Assembly: GCA_016704445.1 (NCBI GenBank)
Contig: JADJAE010000167.1
Coordinates: forward strand, 26,568-90,567
Length of the DNA stretch: 64,000 bases
DNA from: Deltaproteobacteria bacterium
GTDB lineage: Bacteria > Myxococcota_A > Polyangia > Polyangiales > Ga0077539
Direction: 5' to 3'
Made by a program: the position numbers and the translations under genes. The notes beneath the pieces were generated by a model. It did no database searches. It saw only the letters and a program-made list of their open reading frames with translations, and had not been told where the DNA came from. Positions 48,004 to 58,768 of the stretch are shown here, piece after piece (the stretch's first letter is position 1; each line of letters begins with the position of its first letter).

Positions 48004-49504
48004 GTGAACGCACCGGGCTCCCTCTCACCGTCCCGCTCGCTGACCGTCCGGGTCGCGCTCCTGCTGTTGGTGCCGATCGTACTGCTGCTCACGCTGCACG
48101 GCTGGATACGCCTGGAGATGCGACGCGCGGACCTCCACGCGGGCGCGGTGCGCAGCCTGGACAACCTCGGCCACGTGGTGGCCCTCTCGCTCAACGCCTT
48201 CCTCGATGGCCGCAGCCTCGACCAGCTCGGGGAGCTCGCCGACGGGCTCTCCGGGGCCGAGCAGCTGCGCGGCGTGCTCGTCTACGACCAGAACGCCCGG
48301 CTGGTGCATCGCTCCCGCTCCGTGGCCTCGCTGGCGCCGCTCGTCGAGCCGCTGGCTCGCGAGGCGCTCGGCGCTCCGAGGCCCCTCGCCCGGGTGATCG
48401 CGACGCGCGACGACGGAGACCAGCTCACCTACGCCATGGCGCTGCGGCACGGCCCCGGAGGGCCGCTGCGGAGGCGTGGTGGTGCTGGTGCGCGACCTGC
48501 GTTCGCTCGACGACCGCCTGGCGCAGTTCACCCGGGAGATCACGGCGCTGGGGCTCGCGCTCGGGCTGATCCTCACGGCGCTCACCCTGGTGGGGCTGCG
48601 GAGCGCGGTGATACGCCCCATCGGGGTGCTGGCGAGGCACGCCGAGCGGGTCGCCGAAGGCTCCCTCGACGAGGTGGTGGAGGTCGGACGCCGCGACGAG
48701 GTGGGCCGCCTGGCGATGGCCTTCGACCACATGCTGCGCTCGCTGAGAGCGACCCGCGCCGACCTCGACGCCGAGCACGAGGCCGCGACCTCGCTGGAGC
48801 GTCGGCTCCAGCACGCCCAGCGGCTCGCGCTCATCGGGCAGCTCTCGGCCACGCTGGCCCACCAGGTGGGCTCGCCCCTCAACGTGGTGCTGGGCCGCGC
48901 CCGGTACGCGCTCCAGCAGGGCGTTCACGAGCCGAGGGTCGAGCGCCACCTGAGGGAGATCGAGTCTGGGGCCGTGCAGATCTCGCAGGTGATCGAGTCG
49001 CTGCTCTCGCACGCCCGCCGGGTGCGGGGGCGCACCGAGCCCGTGGACCTGGGCGAGCTGGCGAAGGCGACGGCGAGGTTTCTGGAGGCCGAGTGCGAGG
49101 CCCAGGGGGTGAGGATGAGCGTCGATGCGAAGGAGGGGGTGGTCGTGGAGGGCTCGCGGCCTGAGCTGGAGCAGGTGATGCTCAACCTGATGATCAACGC
49201 GATCCAGGCGCAGCCCTCGGGCGGAGCCGTCGAGGTGAAGGTGCGGGCGGTGGCCTCCGACGACCACGGCGGGGCGGAGTTCAGCGTCGACGACGCGGGC
49301 CCCGGGGTACCGGAGGAGGCGAGGGCGAAGGTGTTCGAGGCCTTCTTCACCACCAAGGCCGCGGAGGGGACGGGGCTCGGGCTCTCCATCTCCGACGAGA
49401 TGGTGCGACGCCACGGGGGGACCATCCGGGTCGAGGACAGCCCCCTCGGCGGCGCCCGCTTCGTGGTGCGCCTCCCTCAGACGGGCCACGGGGGCGTGGC
49501 GTGA
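48004..49504 (+). CDS. Sensor histidine kinase (frameshifted near 48470)
   Basis: An about 500-residue membrane sensor kinase. From GTG 48004 it reads an N-terminal helix (VALLLLVPIVLLLTLHGWI), an extracytoplasmic domain, then switches frame near 48470 to (VVVLVRDLRSLDDRLAQFTREI) and continues with a second helix (ALGLALGLILTALTLVGL), a HAMP-like linker, the phosphoacceptor box (LSATLAHQVGSPLN, with His) and an ATPase domain (N-box LMINAIQAQ; GPGVPEEARAKVF; GTGLGLSISDEMV). It overlaps the response-regulator gene by four bases (GTGA). It is divergent from the gene at 47935. The break is in a GC-rich run. Confidence 0.85.
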
Positions 49505-50906
49505 CGGCCACGGAGGACAGCACCAGCCCGGGCGCCGGGCGCGTGCTGGTGGTCGACGACGACGAGGGCCTCGCGCGCTTCATCGTCGAGGTGCTCACCG
49601 ACGCGGGCCACCACGCCGAGGCCGTGAGCAGCGCAGCGCTCGCCCGGAGGCGCGTCGAGGCGACGGGCTACGACGTGGTGGTCACCGACCTGCGCATGCC
49701 GGGCGAGTCGGGGCTCGACCTCATCGCGTGGCTGCGGCGCTACGACCCGCGCATCGCCGTGCTCGCGGTCACCGCCTACGGCTCGCTGGAGACGGCGGTG
49801 CAGGCGATGCGCCTCGGGGCGGCGGACTACATCCCCAAGCCCTTCGAGCCGTCGGCGCTGCTGCTCGCGGTGGACAAGTCGCTGCGCGCAGCGGCGCCAT
49901 GCGCTCGGAGATCGAGCGGCTGCGCGCCGAGGCCGACGTCCGCTACGGCTTCGACGCGATGGTGTCCCGGAGCGCCGTGATGAGGGAGCTCATCGCCCTG
50001 GCCCGCAGGGTGGCCGACAGCGCGAGCGCGGTGCTCATCCAGGGTCCGAGCGGCGCGGGCAAGGAGATGATGGCGAGGGCCATCCACCAGGCGTCGCGGC
50101 GGCGGGCGAGGCCCTACGTGGAGGTCGACTGCGGGGCGATCCCCGACGCGCTGCTGGAGGCCGAGCTCTTCGGCGAGGCGCTGGGCGTCCCGGGTACGCC
50201 GCAGCACCGGGTGCGCCCGGGCCGGCTCCAGGAGGCCGACGGGGGGACGGTGCTGCTCGACGAGGTCGACGCGCTGCCGCTGCCCGTCCAGATCAAGCTG
50301 CTGCGGGCGCTCAGGGACCGCGAGGTGACGCCCGTGGGCTCGACGCAGCGGGTCGCGGTCGACCTGCGGGTCATCGCGTGCAGCGACCTCGACCTGCGCG
50401 CCGCGGTCACGGCCGGAGCCTTCCGGGAGGACCTCTACTTCCTCCTGAACGTGATCGAGATGGTGATCCCCCCGCTGGCCGATCGCGTGGACGACATCCC
50501 CGCCCTGGCGGAGCGCTTCCTCGAGACCTTCAACGCCCGCACCGGGCGCCGCGTGACGGGCTTCTCCCCGGCCGCCGCGCTGCTGCTCACCTCCTACGGC
50601 TGGCCGGGCAACGTGCGCGAGCTCCAGAACGCCGTCGAGCGCGCGGTGGTCGTGGGCGTCGGGCCGGAGGTGGCCCCGGACGACCTGCCGTCCGCGCTGC
50701 GCCAGCCGAGGGGGCACGACTTCCTCGACGAGGCCGCGGCGCGGGGAATGACCATCAGCGAGCTGGAGGTCGCCTACGCCCGGCGGGTGCTGATCAAGAA
50801 CGGCGGCAACAAGAAGAAGACCGCGCGGCTGCTGGGCATCGACCGGCGCACGCTCTACCGCTGGCTGGGAGAGCGGGAGGAGCCCGCGGAGAGCGACGAG
50901 GGGTGA
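49501..50906 (+). CDS. NtrC-type response regulator with altered GAFTGA loop (frameshifted near 49895)
   Basis: An about 468-residue regulator. The receiver has an acidic pocket (VVDDDEG, 18-23), a phosphoacceptor D63 (VVVTDLRMP), and Thr/Lys switch residues (VTAYGS; PKPFEP). After a frame break near 49895 (RAAA | MRSEIERLRAEADVRYGF), an AAA+ domain follows with Walker A GPSGAGKE and Walker B TVLLDEVD. Where sigma-54 activators carry GAFTGA, this one reads GVPGTP. The C-terminal Fis-type HTH (NKKKTARLLGIDRRTLYRWL) is intact. Without GAFTGA it probably cannot open sigma-54 promoters in the usual way. Its end overlaps the converging permease gene by 52 bases. Confidence 0.85.
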
Positions 50907-52192
50907 GCCGCGCGGAAGGCCACGGCCCCGAGGGCGAGCGCCCCGAGGAAGGCCGCGACCACGGCGGGTGATCCGACGCCGACGCTCACGAAGGCCACCA
51001 CGGACAACACGATGGCGACGACCGGCAGCCACGGGTGCAGCGGCGCGCGGAAGGGGCGCTCCAGCGCGGGCTCGCTGCGGCGCAGCTTGATGACCGCGGC
51101 CATGCTGACCACGTAGACCCCGAGCGCGCCCAGCACGGCGAGGGTGATGAGCGCGTCGGTGCGCCCCGAGAGGGTGGCGACGGCCCCGACGCCGACGGAG
51201 AGGCCGATGGCGCGCACGGGGGTCTTCAGCCGGGGGTGCAGCGCCGCGAGGCCGCGCGGGATGAGCCCCTCGCGGGCGAGGGCGAACACCTGGCGAGAGC
51301 AGCCCATCACGATGCCGTGGAAGGAGGCGACGAGCCCGAGCAGCCCGAGGTAGACCATCAGGTGGGTCATCGGGTGGCCGGGGGAGAGCACGTGGGCGAG
51401 GACGCGCGGGAGGGGCGAGTCGTCGCGCACCAGCTCGGTCCACGGGAGAACGCCGGAGGTGCACACGAGGGTGCCGAGGGCGAGGGTGACCAGCGTGGCG
51501 ATGCCTGCGAGGTAGGCGCGGGGGATGGTGCGCTTCGGGTCGACCACCTCCTCGGCGCTCATCGCGACGCCCTCCAGGCCGAGGTAGAACCAGATCGCGA
51601 AGGGCAGGGCCGTGAACACCCCGCCGACGCCGTGGGGCAGCAGCGGGCGGGCGAAGAGCCGCGCGGCCTCGATGTGGGGCGCCGTGAGGAAGAAGAAGAG
51701 CGCGAGCTCGAAGGTGGCGAGCACGGTCACGACGAGCTCGAAGGTGGCGGCGACGGCGACCCCGAGGGCGTTGACGAGGCCGAAGAGGGCGAAGGCTCCG
51801 AGGGCGACGGCGTCGACGGGGAGCGACGGGACGCGGAAGTGCACGTACGAGCCGATGGCCCTCGCGATGGCCGGCGGCGCGAAGAGGAACTCCATCAGCG
51901 TGGCCGCCCCCGCGAGGTAGGCGCCCCATGGGCCGAAGGCGCGCTGCGCGAAGGCGAAGGGCCCGCCCGCGTGGGGAATGGCCGTGGAGAGCTCGGTGTA
52001 CGAGAAGATGAAGCACACGTAGAGCGCGGTGACCGCGAGCGTGGCGATGCCCATGCCGACGGGGCCGCCGTGGGCGAGGCCGTAGTTCCAGCCGAAGTAG
52101 TCGCCGGAGATGACCAGGCCGACGGCGATGGCCCAGAGGTGCACCGGGCGCAGCACCCGCTTGAGCGCCACGGCCTCCAGGGCGGGGTTCAC
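50855..52192 (-). CDS. eat: Ethanolamine permease (APC family)
   Basis: A 445-residue transporter with about 12 helices. The start 'LWAIAVGLVISGDYFGWNYGLAHGG' is the characteristic first-helix region of ethanolamine permeases, an APC-superfamily branch. The context supports this: the gene overlaps eutL (ATGA), which overlaps eutC. It imports ethanolamine, probably from phosphatidylethanolamine breakdown. Its C-terminus overlaps the converging regulator gene by 52 bases. Confidence 0.85.
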   Translation of the reverse strand: MNPALEAVALKRVLRPVHLWAIAVGLVISGDYFGWNYGLAHGGPVGMGIATLAVTALYVCFIFSYTELSTAIPHAGGPFAFAQRAFGPWGAYLAGAATLMEFLFAPPAIARAIGSYVHFRVPSLPVDAVALGAFALFGLVNALGVAVAATFELVVTVLATFELALFFFLTAPHIEAARLFARPLLPHGVGGVFTALPFAIWFYLGLEGVAMSAEEVVDPKRTIPRAYLAGIATLVTLALGTLVCTSGVLPWTELVRDDSPLPRVLAHVLSPGHPMTHLMVYLGLLGLVASFHGIVMGCSRQVFALAREGLIPRGLAALHPRLKTPVRAIGLSVGVGAVATLSGRTDALITLAVLGALGVYVVSMAAVIKLRRSEPALERPFRAPLHPWLPVVAIVLSVVAFVSVGVGSPAVVAAFLGALALGAVAFRAAHPSSLSAGSSRSPSQR

Positions 52193-52848
52193 GGTCCGGT
52201 GGGATGCGCCGCGACGTCGACCACTGCGCCCTCGAAGGCCCGCGCGGCGGCCTCGACGGCGTCGAGCGAGCCCGTCACCCAGGCGCCCGCGAAGTTGGTC
52301 TCCGTGGGCGGGCCGAAGAGCTTCAACAGCGAGACGTCAGCGGCCTTGAGCGCGGCGTCGACCCCGACCAGCGCCTCGACCGGGGGCGCGATGAGGTACC
52401 CGAAGGCCGAGCCCGGAGCGACGCCGGACTGCGCCGCGAGGTAGCGCCCCACGCTGCCGATCACCGTCGGGAAGACCGTCACCCCCGCCGCGTCGACCGC
52501 GTAGAACGCGAAGAGGTGCTCCAGCGCGAAGCGCACCGCCGCGACGCCCTGCGCCACGCTCTCCGGGTCGTCGGCCGCGAGCACCCCGAGGATCTCCCCC
52601 GACAGCGGCCCCGACGCGTGACGGCTGCCCGCGTAGAAGGAGCGGGCGTAGATCACCTCGACGTCGGCGATCTTGGTGGCGTGGTCGAGGGCCGCGTAGA
52701 GGGTGTCGTCCTGGTCGCAGGTGAGCAGCGCCAGCGAGCGCCCTCGCGCGGTGGACGGCAGCCCGAGGGCCGTGCAGAGGCGCGGGTCGGCGTGCGGGAG
52801 AAGCCTGCACGAGAGCAGCGTCGCGGGGAGCCGCTTGAGCGCGCTCAC
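52189..52848 (-). CDS. eutL: Ethanolamine utilisation microcompartment shell protein EutL
   Basis: A 219-residue protein, the same length as E. coli EutL. Corresponding blocks include 'DDTLYAALDHATKIADVEVIYARSFYAG' and 'SGPLSGEILGVLAADDP' in the first half, and 'GYLIAPPVEALVGVDAALKAADV' and 'PPTETNFAGAWVTGS' in the second. EutL is a trimeric double-BMC shell protein with a gated central pore. GTG 52848 overlaps eutC's stop (GTGA) and makes the length exact. No other shell gene lies in the window, so a full compartment cannot be shown. In some non-compartment bacteria EutL-like proteins occur with EutBC. Confidence 0.85.
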   Translation of the reverse strand: MSALKRLPATLLSCRLLPHADPRLCTALGLPSTARGRSLALLTCDQDDTLYAALDHATKIADVEVIYARSFYAGSRHASGPLSGEILGVLAADDPESVAQGVAAVRFALEHLFAFYAVDAAGVTVFPTVIGSVGRYLAAQSGVAPGSAFGYLIAPPVEALVGVDAALKAADVSLLKLFGPPTETNFAGAWVTGSLDAVEAAARAFEGAVVDVAAHPTGP

Positions 52849-53723
52849 GTGCGCCCCCACCCGATGCCGAGGGAGACGCCGCCGCGCCCGGTCACGAAGG
52901 CCCGCTTCAGGATCGCCACGCTCTCGCTCCCTGCCTCGTGGGCGGTGATGCCGATGGGTCGCACGTTGGAGATGCAGTTCTTCTCGGCGTTGTCCTGCCC
53001 GAGCCTGGGGTTGATCGCGAGGTAGACCGAGAGCGAGTCGCCGGTGCCGAGGCCGGGCCGCTCGCCCACGAGGATCACCGACGCCCGCGCCCGGGTGAGC
53101 ACGCCGATCTCGTCGGCGACGGCGATGCGCGCGTACTTCACATAGAACCCGACGCCGGTGCGCCAGCCCGCGTCAGCGAAGGCTCCGCGCAGGGCCGCGA
53201 GGGTGGCCGCGCCGTTCTGCACGATGGCGTTGGGGGAGAGCCCGTCGCCGACGATGATCTGCACGTCGGGGGAGGTGTTGGCGTGGGCCTCGACGGCGGC
53301 GCGGGACACGTCATCGAGGCGGCGACCCTGCGTTGGGTAGAGCAGGTACTCGTGGCGGTCGCGGCAGCGGGTGAGCAGCGGGATGAGCTCGTTCTGAGAG
53401 GGCCAGTCGGCGGGCACCTCGCTGTGCACGGCGTCGCGCGCGTCGGCCTGGCCCTCGCGGGCGCGGAGGTAGTCGTCGGTGCGGAGGCGGTTGCCCGCGC
53501 GCCCCATGGCGATCTGCGAGGAGGTGAGCGCCACCAGACGGGGGAGCATCGCCTCGAAGACGGGCCGCTCGACCGAGTGCACGGGCCGGGGGTCGGCGGT
53601 GCACGAGTGGCCGTGCGCCCCGCCGCAGGGAGCGGAAGGGGCGGAGGGCGCCAGGGCCTCCCGGGCGAGCTGCCGCACCACCGCCTCGACGATGGACTGC
53701 AGCGTGGACTCGTCGAGCTTCAC
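52845..53723 (-). CDS. eutC: Ethanolamine ammonia-lyase small subunit
   Basis: A 292-residue small subunit (E. coli 295) of the adenosylcobalamin enzyme that turns ethanolamine into acetaldehyde and ammonia. Typical N-terminal text (KLDESTLQSIVEAVVRQLARE) and the core ('ALTSSQIAMGRAGNRLRTDDYLRAREGQADARDAVHSEVP', 'SPDVQIIVGDGLSPNAI', 'VGERPGLGTGDSLSVYLAINPR', 'NCISNVRPIGITAHEA') are present. The start GTG 53723 precedes a G/C tract; longer open frames through that tract are not real. The large subunit gene eutB, needed for activity and normally next upstream, is absent here. Confidence 0.9.
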   Translation of the reverse strand: MKLDESTLQSIVEAVVRQLAREALAPSAPSAPCGGAHGHSCTADPRPVHSVERPVFEAMLPRLVALTSSQIAMGRAGNRLRTDDYLRAREGQADARDAVHSEVPADWPSQNELIPLLTRCRDRHEYLLYPTQGRRLDDVSRAAVEAHANTSPDVQIIVGDGLSPNAIVQNGAATLAALRGAFADAGWRTGVGFYVKYARIAVADEIGVLTRARASVILVGERPGLGTGDSLSVYLAINPRLGQDNAEKNCISNVRPIGITAHEAGSESVAILKRAFVTGRGGVSLGIGWGRT

Positions 53724-53763
53724 GGCCGTGATTGGTACGCCATCCCGGGGGAGGGCGTCGAGC

Positions 53764-53940
<177 letters not shown>

Positions 53941-54110
53941 CCTCCGGGGCCCCGGGGCATATCCCTGGAAACCCTACGGCCCGTCGGACATCAGTCTGTC
54001 CAGCTTTTGGCGGTGGAGATCGCGACCGCGGTAGCGTTACGGTCAAACCGCGGCCTACAGCCCTCCCCCCCCTTATCTCCCACTTTGATGGCCGCTGGAG
54101 AACGTTGACG

Positions 54111-56827
54111 ATGAACCTGCTCCGATGGATCTGCCGCCGCGGCGTGCTGCCAGCCACGCTAGCGCTCAGCGCCGCCGCGACCACGGCCGGCGCGGTGCCA
54201 CTGCTCTCCGGCTTCGGAGGCCCCGCGGGCTACGGCGCCGGCGAGCTGGCCTCCAACGACGATGGCTCCACCGGGGTGATCGACCTCACCCCGGCCTTCC
54301 CGCTCGGGCTGAACTTCTTCTCGTTCCGCTTCACGCCGCCGCGAGCGTTCTATCGGTCGCTCTACGTCAACAACAACGGCAACGTCACCTTCAACGGCGC
54401 GCTCGGGCAGTTCACCCCGACGGCCTTCCCCATCGCCGATCAGCCCATGATCGCCGCGTGGTGGGGCGACGTCGACACCCGCAACCGCACCATCACCCCC
54501 GACACCCGCAACCGCGTCTACTACGCCCTCGAGGCCACCGGCGCGACGAGGCCCGAGGGGGGCATCTCCACCGGCCGCTTCATCGCGACCTGGCACTACG
54601 TCGGCTACTACAGCAACGCCAACGACCGCCTCAACGACTTCCAGATCGTACTCACCAACCGCAGCGACATCGTCGCCGGCGACTACGACGTCGAGATTCG
54701 CTACAACCAGTGCCAGTGGACCACCGGCACCGCCTCCGGCGGCACCGGCGGCCTCGGGGGGACGCCCGCCCAGGCGGGCTTCGACGCCGGCAACCGCATG
54801 GACTTCTTCGCGCTGCCCGGCTCGCAGACCGCCGCGGTGCTCAACCTGTGCACCACGTCCAACGTGGTTCCGCCGACGCCCGGGCTCTGGCGCTTCAACA
54901 TCCGATCGGGCGGCGTGACCGTCTGCGGCAACGGCGTGCGCGAGGCCGGCGAGGAGTGCGACGACCGCAACACCGCCCCCGGCGACGGCTGCTCGGCGAG
55001 CTGCCGCACCGAGCTCAACCCCGGCACGGCCTGCACCACCAACGTGCAGTGCCGCTCGCAGTTCTGCGTCGACGGCGTGTGCTGCAACGCCGCCTGCAAC
55101 GGGCAGTGCGAGGCCTGCAACGCCACGCCCGGCACCTGCACCCCCGTCACCGGCGCGCCCCGCAACGGCCGCGACGCCTGCGCGGGCACCGGCGCCTGCG
55201 CCGGTAGCTGCAACGGCACCCTCCGCACCGCCTGCAGCTTCCCCGGCGGCAGCACCGAGTGCTCCGGCGCCCGCTGCGAGGGCACCACCTTCACGCCCGC
55301 CGGGGTGTGCAACGGCATGGGCGTCTGCGGCGCGGCCGCGTCGCGCATGTGCGCCCCCTACGTCTGCGGCGCGGCGCGTGCCGCACGGACTGCCGCACCG
55401 ACGGCGACTGCACCGACGGCAACTTCTGCAACGCGTCGATGCAGTGCGTGCCGCGCACCCCCCCGGGGTCGATGTGCACCGCCAGCAACCAGTGCGCGAC
55501 GGGCCAGTGCGTGGACGGCTTCTGCTGCAACACGGCCTGCGCCGGGCAGTGCGAGGCCTGCGACGTCCCCGGGATGCAGGGCACCTGCGCCGGGATCATG
55601 GGAGCCCCCCACGGAGCCCGCACCGCGTGCGCCGGGACCGCCCCCTGCGCCGGGAGCTGCGACGGCACCGTGCGTGATCGATGCGCCTTCCCGGGCATGA
55701 CCGTGAGCTGCCGGACGGCGTCGTGCGCGATGGGCATCGCCACCGCGTCGGCGAGCTGCGACGGCATGGGCGGTTGCCCCGCGCCGACGACCACCACCTG
55801 CGCGCCCTTCACCTGCGACACCGCGGCCTGCGCGACCATGTGCATGATGGACTCCGAGTGCGCCGAGGGGAGCTACTGCGCCGCCGGCGTGTGCACCCCG
55901 CGGCTGCCCCCGGGCGGCGCGTGCACCATCAACAACGCGTGCGCCAGCGGCTTCTGCGCCGACGGCGTGTGCTGCGACCAGGCCTGCAACGGCCAGTGCG
56001 AGGCGTGCGACGTCGCCATGGCGGTGGGCACCTGCACCGCGGTGAGCGGCGCTCCCCGCGGCACCCGCTCGGCCTGCAACGGCTCCGGCGCTTGCGGCGG
56101 AACCTGCGACGGCACGGCCCGCACCTCCTGCACCTACCCCCCGACCACGACCTCGTGTCGGACCGCGAGCTGCGCCGAGGGCAGCGCGACCGCGGCGGCG
56201 ACCTGCGACGGCATGGGCAACTGCCCGGCGACGATGACGACGGCCTGCGCCCCCTACCGCTGCGTCGACGCGGCCTGCGGCACCATGTGCACCACCGACG
56301 CGGAGTGCGACGGCGGCACCCGCTGCATCGGCGGGCGCTGCGAGGGTCCGCGCAGCAACGGCACCGGCTGCTCGCGCGACGCCGAGTGCGCCAGCGGCAC
56401 CTGCGCCCAGGGCGTGTGCTGCAACCGCGCCTGCGACGGGCTCTGCGAGGCCTGCGACTCCGAGGGGACCGGCGGCGCCTGCACCCCGCGCCCGGCGGGT
56501 CAGCGCCCGGTGATCACCAGCGGCACGACCGTGCGGCCGCCCAAGGGCTGCCTCTGCAACGGCTCGGGGATGTGCGTGGTCCCCGAGCCCGTGGACGCGG
56601 GCGCTCCCGACGCCGGGAACATCGTCCGCGACGCGGGCACCGACCTCGGCATGGACGCTGGTCCGGCGCCGCAGTACGGGTTCCAGGGCAACGGCTGCGG
56701 CTGCCGCGTGGGGGATGCCACGAGCCGCCCCTCCGGCGCCCTCTTCGCGCTGGGCCTCGCGGGCCTGCTGATGGCCTCGCGTCGCCGCCGTCGTAGCGCC
56801 TCCGTCGAGGGGACGGTGGGCCGATGA
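54111..56827 (+). CDS. Nidogen-like, DUF4215 and Cys-rich repeat surface protein with MYXO-CTERM-like anchor (frameshifted near 55375)
   Basis: An about 905-residue exported protein. ATG 54111 follows GGAG at ten bases; a signal peptide (TLALSAAATTAGAVP) is present. A nidogen-like domain follows (DQPMIAAWWGDVDTR; TGRFIATWHYVGYYS; DFQIVLTNRSDIVAG; 'AGDYDVEIRYNQ'). Then comes a DUF4215 module (CGNGVREAGEECDDRNTAPG). Next are repeated Cys-rich units of about 100 residues (CVDGVCCNAACNGQCEACN, CTASNQCATGQCVDGFCCN, and others). The C-terminus has GCGCRVG, a hydrophobic helix (ALFALGLAGLLMA) and an Arg cluster, as in MYXO-CTERM anchors. The frame shifts near 55375 in CGCG repeats. It overlaps the next gene by four bases. 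Confidence 0.8.
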
Positions 56828-58698
56828 TCCGCCGTCGAAGCCTCCGCGGAGCGCTCGCGCTCGGTCTGCTCTCGGCGCTCTCGGCGTACGCGCCGTCGGC
56901 CTCGGCGCAGTCGCCCGCCTCGGGGTGGGCGCTCAACCGCTACGAGCCGTCGCCGGTGGGCGACTCGTTCTTCCTCGCGGAGCACCCGTGGTACCGCGGC
57001 ACCCGGCTGGTCGCGGCGGGCATCACGCTCGACTACGCGGCCGACCCGCTCTCGCTCACGGTGACGCGCCCCGGTCAGGCCACCGAGGTGCGGCCCGTGG
57101 TGTCGGGGATGCTCTCCGGGCACCTCGGCGTGGCGGTGGCTCCGCTGCGCTGGCTGGGCCTGCACCTGTCGCTTCCGGTGGCCCTCTCGTCCTCGGGCGA
57201 GGCGTCGCCGGTGGGCGTCGGCCCGGCCTCTGGGGTCGCGGTGGGCGACCTCCGCGCGGGGCTACGCGTGAGGATCCTGGGCGACGCCGACCGGGACCCG
57301 TTCTCTCTGCACCTGGGCGCGGTGGTGTTCATCCCCACCGGGAGCCAGGAGAGCAACACGGGCGACGGCTCGGTGCGCTTCGAGCCGAGGCTGGTGCTCG
57401 CGGGCCGGGCCTCGGTGCTGCGCTGGTCCGTCGGGGCGGCCTTCCAGGTGCGGAGCGACATCACGGCGCTCGACCTCGCGGTGGGCAGCGAGCTTCGGCT
57501 CTCCGCGGGCATCGGGCTCGCGCTGCTCGACGACCGGCTGCACATCGGCCCCGAGGCCTACATGTTCAGCTCGCTGCGCGACCTGCCCAACGGCACCGGG
57601 AGCGCGGCCTTCGCCGACCGACAGTGGGGCGCCGAGGCCATGCTTGGCGCGCGCTACCTCATCGCCGACGCAGTGCAGGTGGGCCTCGCCGGGGGAGCGG
57701 GCATCCAGCAGGGCTACGGCGTGCCTTCGGCGCGGGGGATCTTCTCCATCGCCTACGCGCCCGCCACCCGGGCCCCGGCGGCGGTGGACACCGACCGGGA
57801 CACGGTGCTCGACGCCGACGACGAGTGCCCGACGGTTCCGATGGGCGACCACCCCGACCCCGCGCACCGCGGGTGCCCGGTGGCCGACCGCGACTCCGAC
57901 GGCGTGCTCGACAGCGACGACCAGTGCGTGGACGTCCCCCAGGGCGACCGCCCCGACCCCGCGCGCCGCGGGTGCCCCCTCAGCGACCGCGACGGCGACG
58001 GCGTGAACGACGCCGACGACCAGTGCGCGGACGTCCCCCAGGGCGACCACCCCGACCCCGCGCGGCGAGGGTGCCCTGACGGCGACCGCGACTCCGACGG
58101 CGTGCTCGACAGCGCCGACCAGTGCGTGGACGTCCCCGCGGGGACGCATCCCAGCACGGTGCGCGTGGGCTGCCCGGCGCCGGACAACGACCATGACAAC
58201 ATCATCGACCAGCCCGAAGGTCCCGATCGCTGCCCCGATCAGGCGGAGACCTTCAACGGCGTGCAGGACGACGACGGCTGCCCCGATGGCGCGGTGCTGG
58301 CGGAGATGTCCGGCGGCGAGGTGCGCATCCTCCAGGCGGTGAACTTCCGCACCGACCGGGACGAGATCGTCGGCGCCCAGAGCTTCCAGGTGCTCGACTC
58401 GGTGGTGGCGATCCTCCGGGCCTCGCCGCACCTCCGGGTCGACGTGCAGGGCCACACCGACTACCGCGGGTCGCCCGCGTACAACCTCGACCTCTCCAAC
58501 CGTCGCGCGGCGGCGGTGAGGCGCTACCTGATGGCGCACGACATCGTCGAGGAGCGGCTCGACTCGCACGGCTTCGGCAACACCTGCCCCGCCCGCGCGG
58601 GCACCAACGCCGCCGCGCGTCGGGCCAACCGCCGGGTGCAGTTCGTGATCATCACGGGCGACACCCCGGCGGGCCGCTGCCCCGCCGTCGCGCGCTGA
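56824..58698 (+). CDS. OmpA-family protein with thrombospondin type 3 repeats
   Basis: A 624-residue outer-membrane protein. A signal peptide (LGLLSALSAYAPSASAQ) is followed by a beta-barrel-like region (residues ~35-320), four Asp-rich TSP3-type repeats (DSDGVLDSDDQCVDVPQGD and relatives, encoded at 57790-58150) and a C-terminal OmpA peptidoglycan-binding domain (RTDRDEIVGAQSFQVLDSV; VQGHTDYRGSPAYNLDLSNRRA; RRANRRVQFVI). It tethers the outer membrane to the cell wall, with calcium-binding repeats as a stiff linker. The ATG overlaps the upstream stop (ATGA), so it is made with the nidogen-like surface protein and may hold or export it. Confidence 0.88.
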   Translation: MIRRRSLRGALALGLLSALSAYAPSASAQSPASGWALNRYEPSPVGDSFFLAEHPWYRGTRLVAAGITLDYAADPLSLTVTRPGQATEVRPVVSGMLSGHLGVAVAPLRWLGLHLSLPVALSSSGEASPVGVGPASGVAVGDLRAGLRVRILGDADRDPFSLHLGAVVFIPTGSQESNTGDGSVRFEPRLVLAGRASVLRWSVGAAFQVRSDITALDLAVGSELRLSAGIGLALLDDRLHIGPEAYMFSSLRDLPNGTGSAAFADRQWGAEAMLGARYLIADAVQVGLAGGAGIQQGYGVPSARGIFSIAYAPATRAPAAVDTDRDTVLDADDECPTVPMGDHPDPAHRGCPVADRDSDGVLDSDDQCVDVPQGDRPDPARRGCPLSDRDGDGVNDADDQCADVPQGDHPDPARRGCPDGDRDSDGVLDSADQCVDVPAGTHPSTVRVGCPAPDNDHDNIIDQPEGPDRCPDQAETFNGVQDDDGCPDGAVLAEMSGGEVRILQAVNFRTDRDEIVGAQSFQVLDSVVAILRASPHLRVDVQGHTDYRGSPAYNLDLSNRRAAAVRRYLMAHDIVEERLDSHGFGNTCPARAGTNAAARRANRRVQFVIITGDTPAGRCPAVAR

Positions 58699-58768
58699 CC
58701 TCCTCCCTCTCTCCCCTCATCCCCCGCCATCGCAACCTGACTCGTCGAGACCCGGCGAGAAGGCCGCC

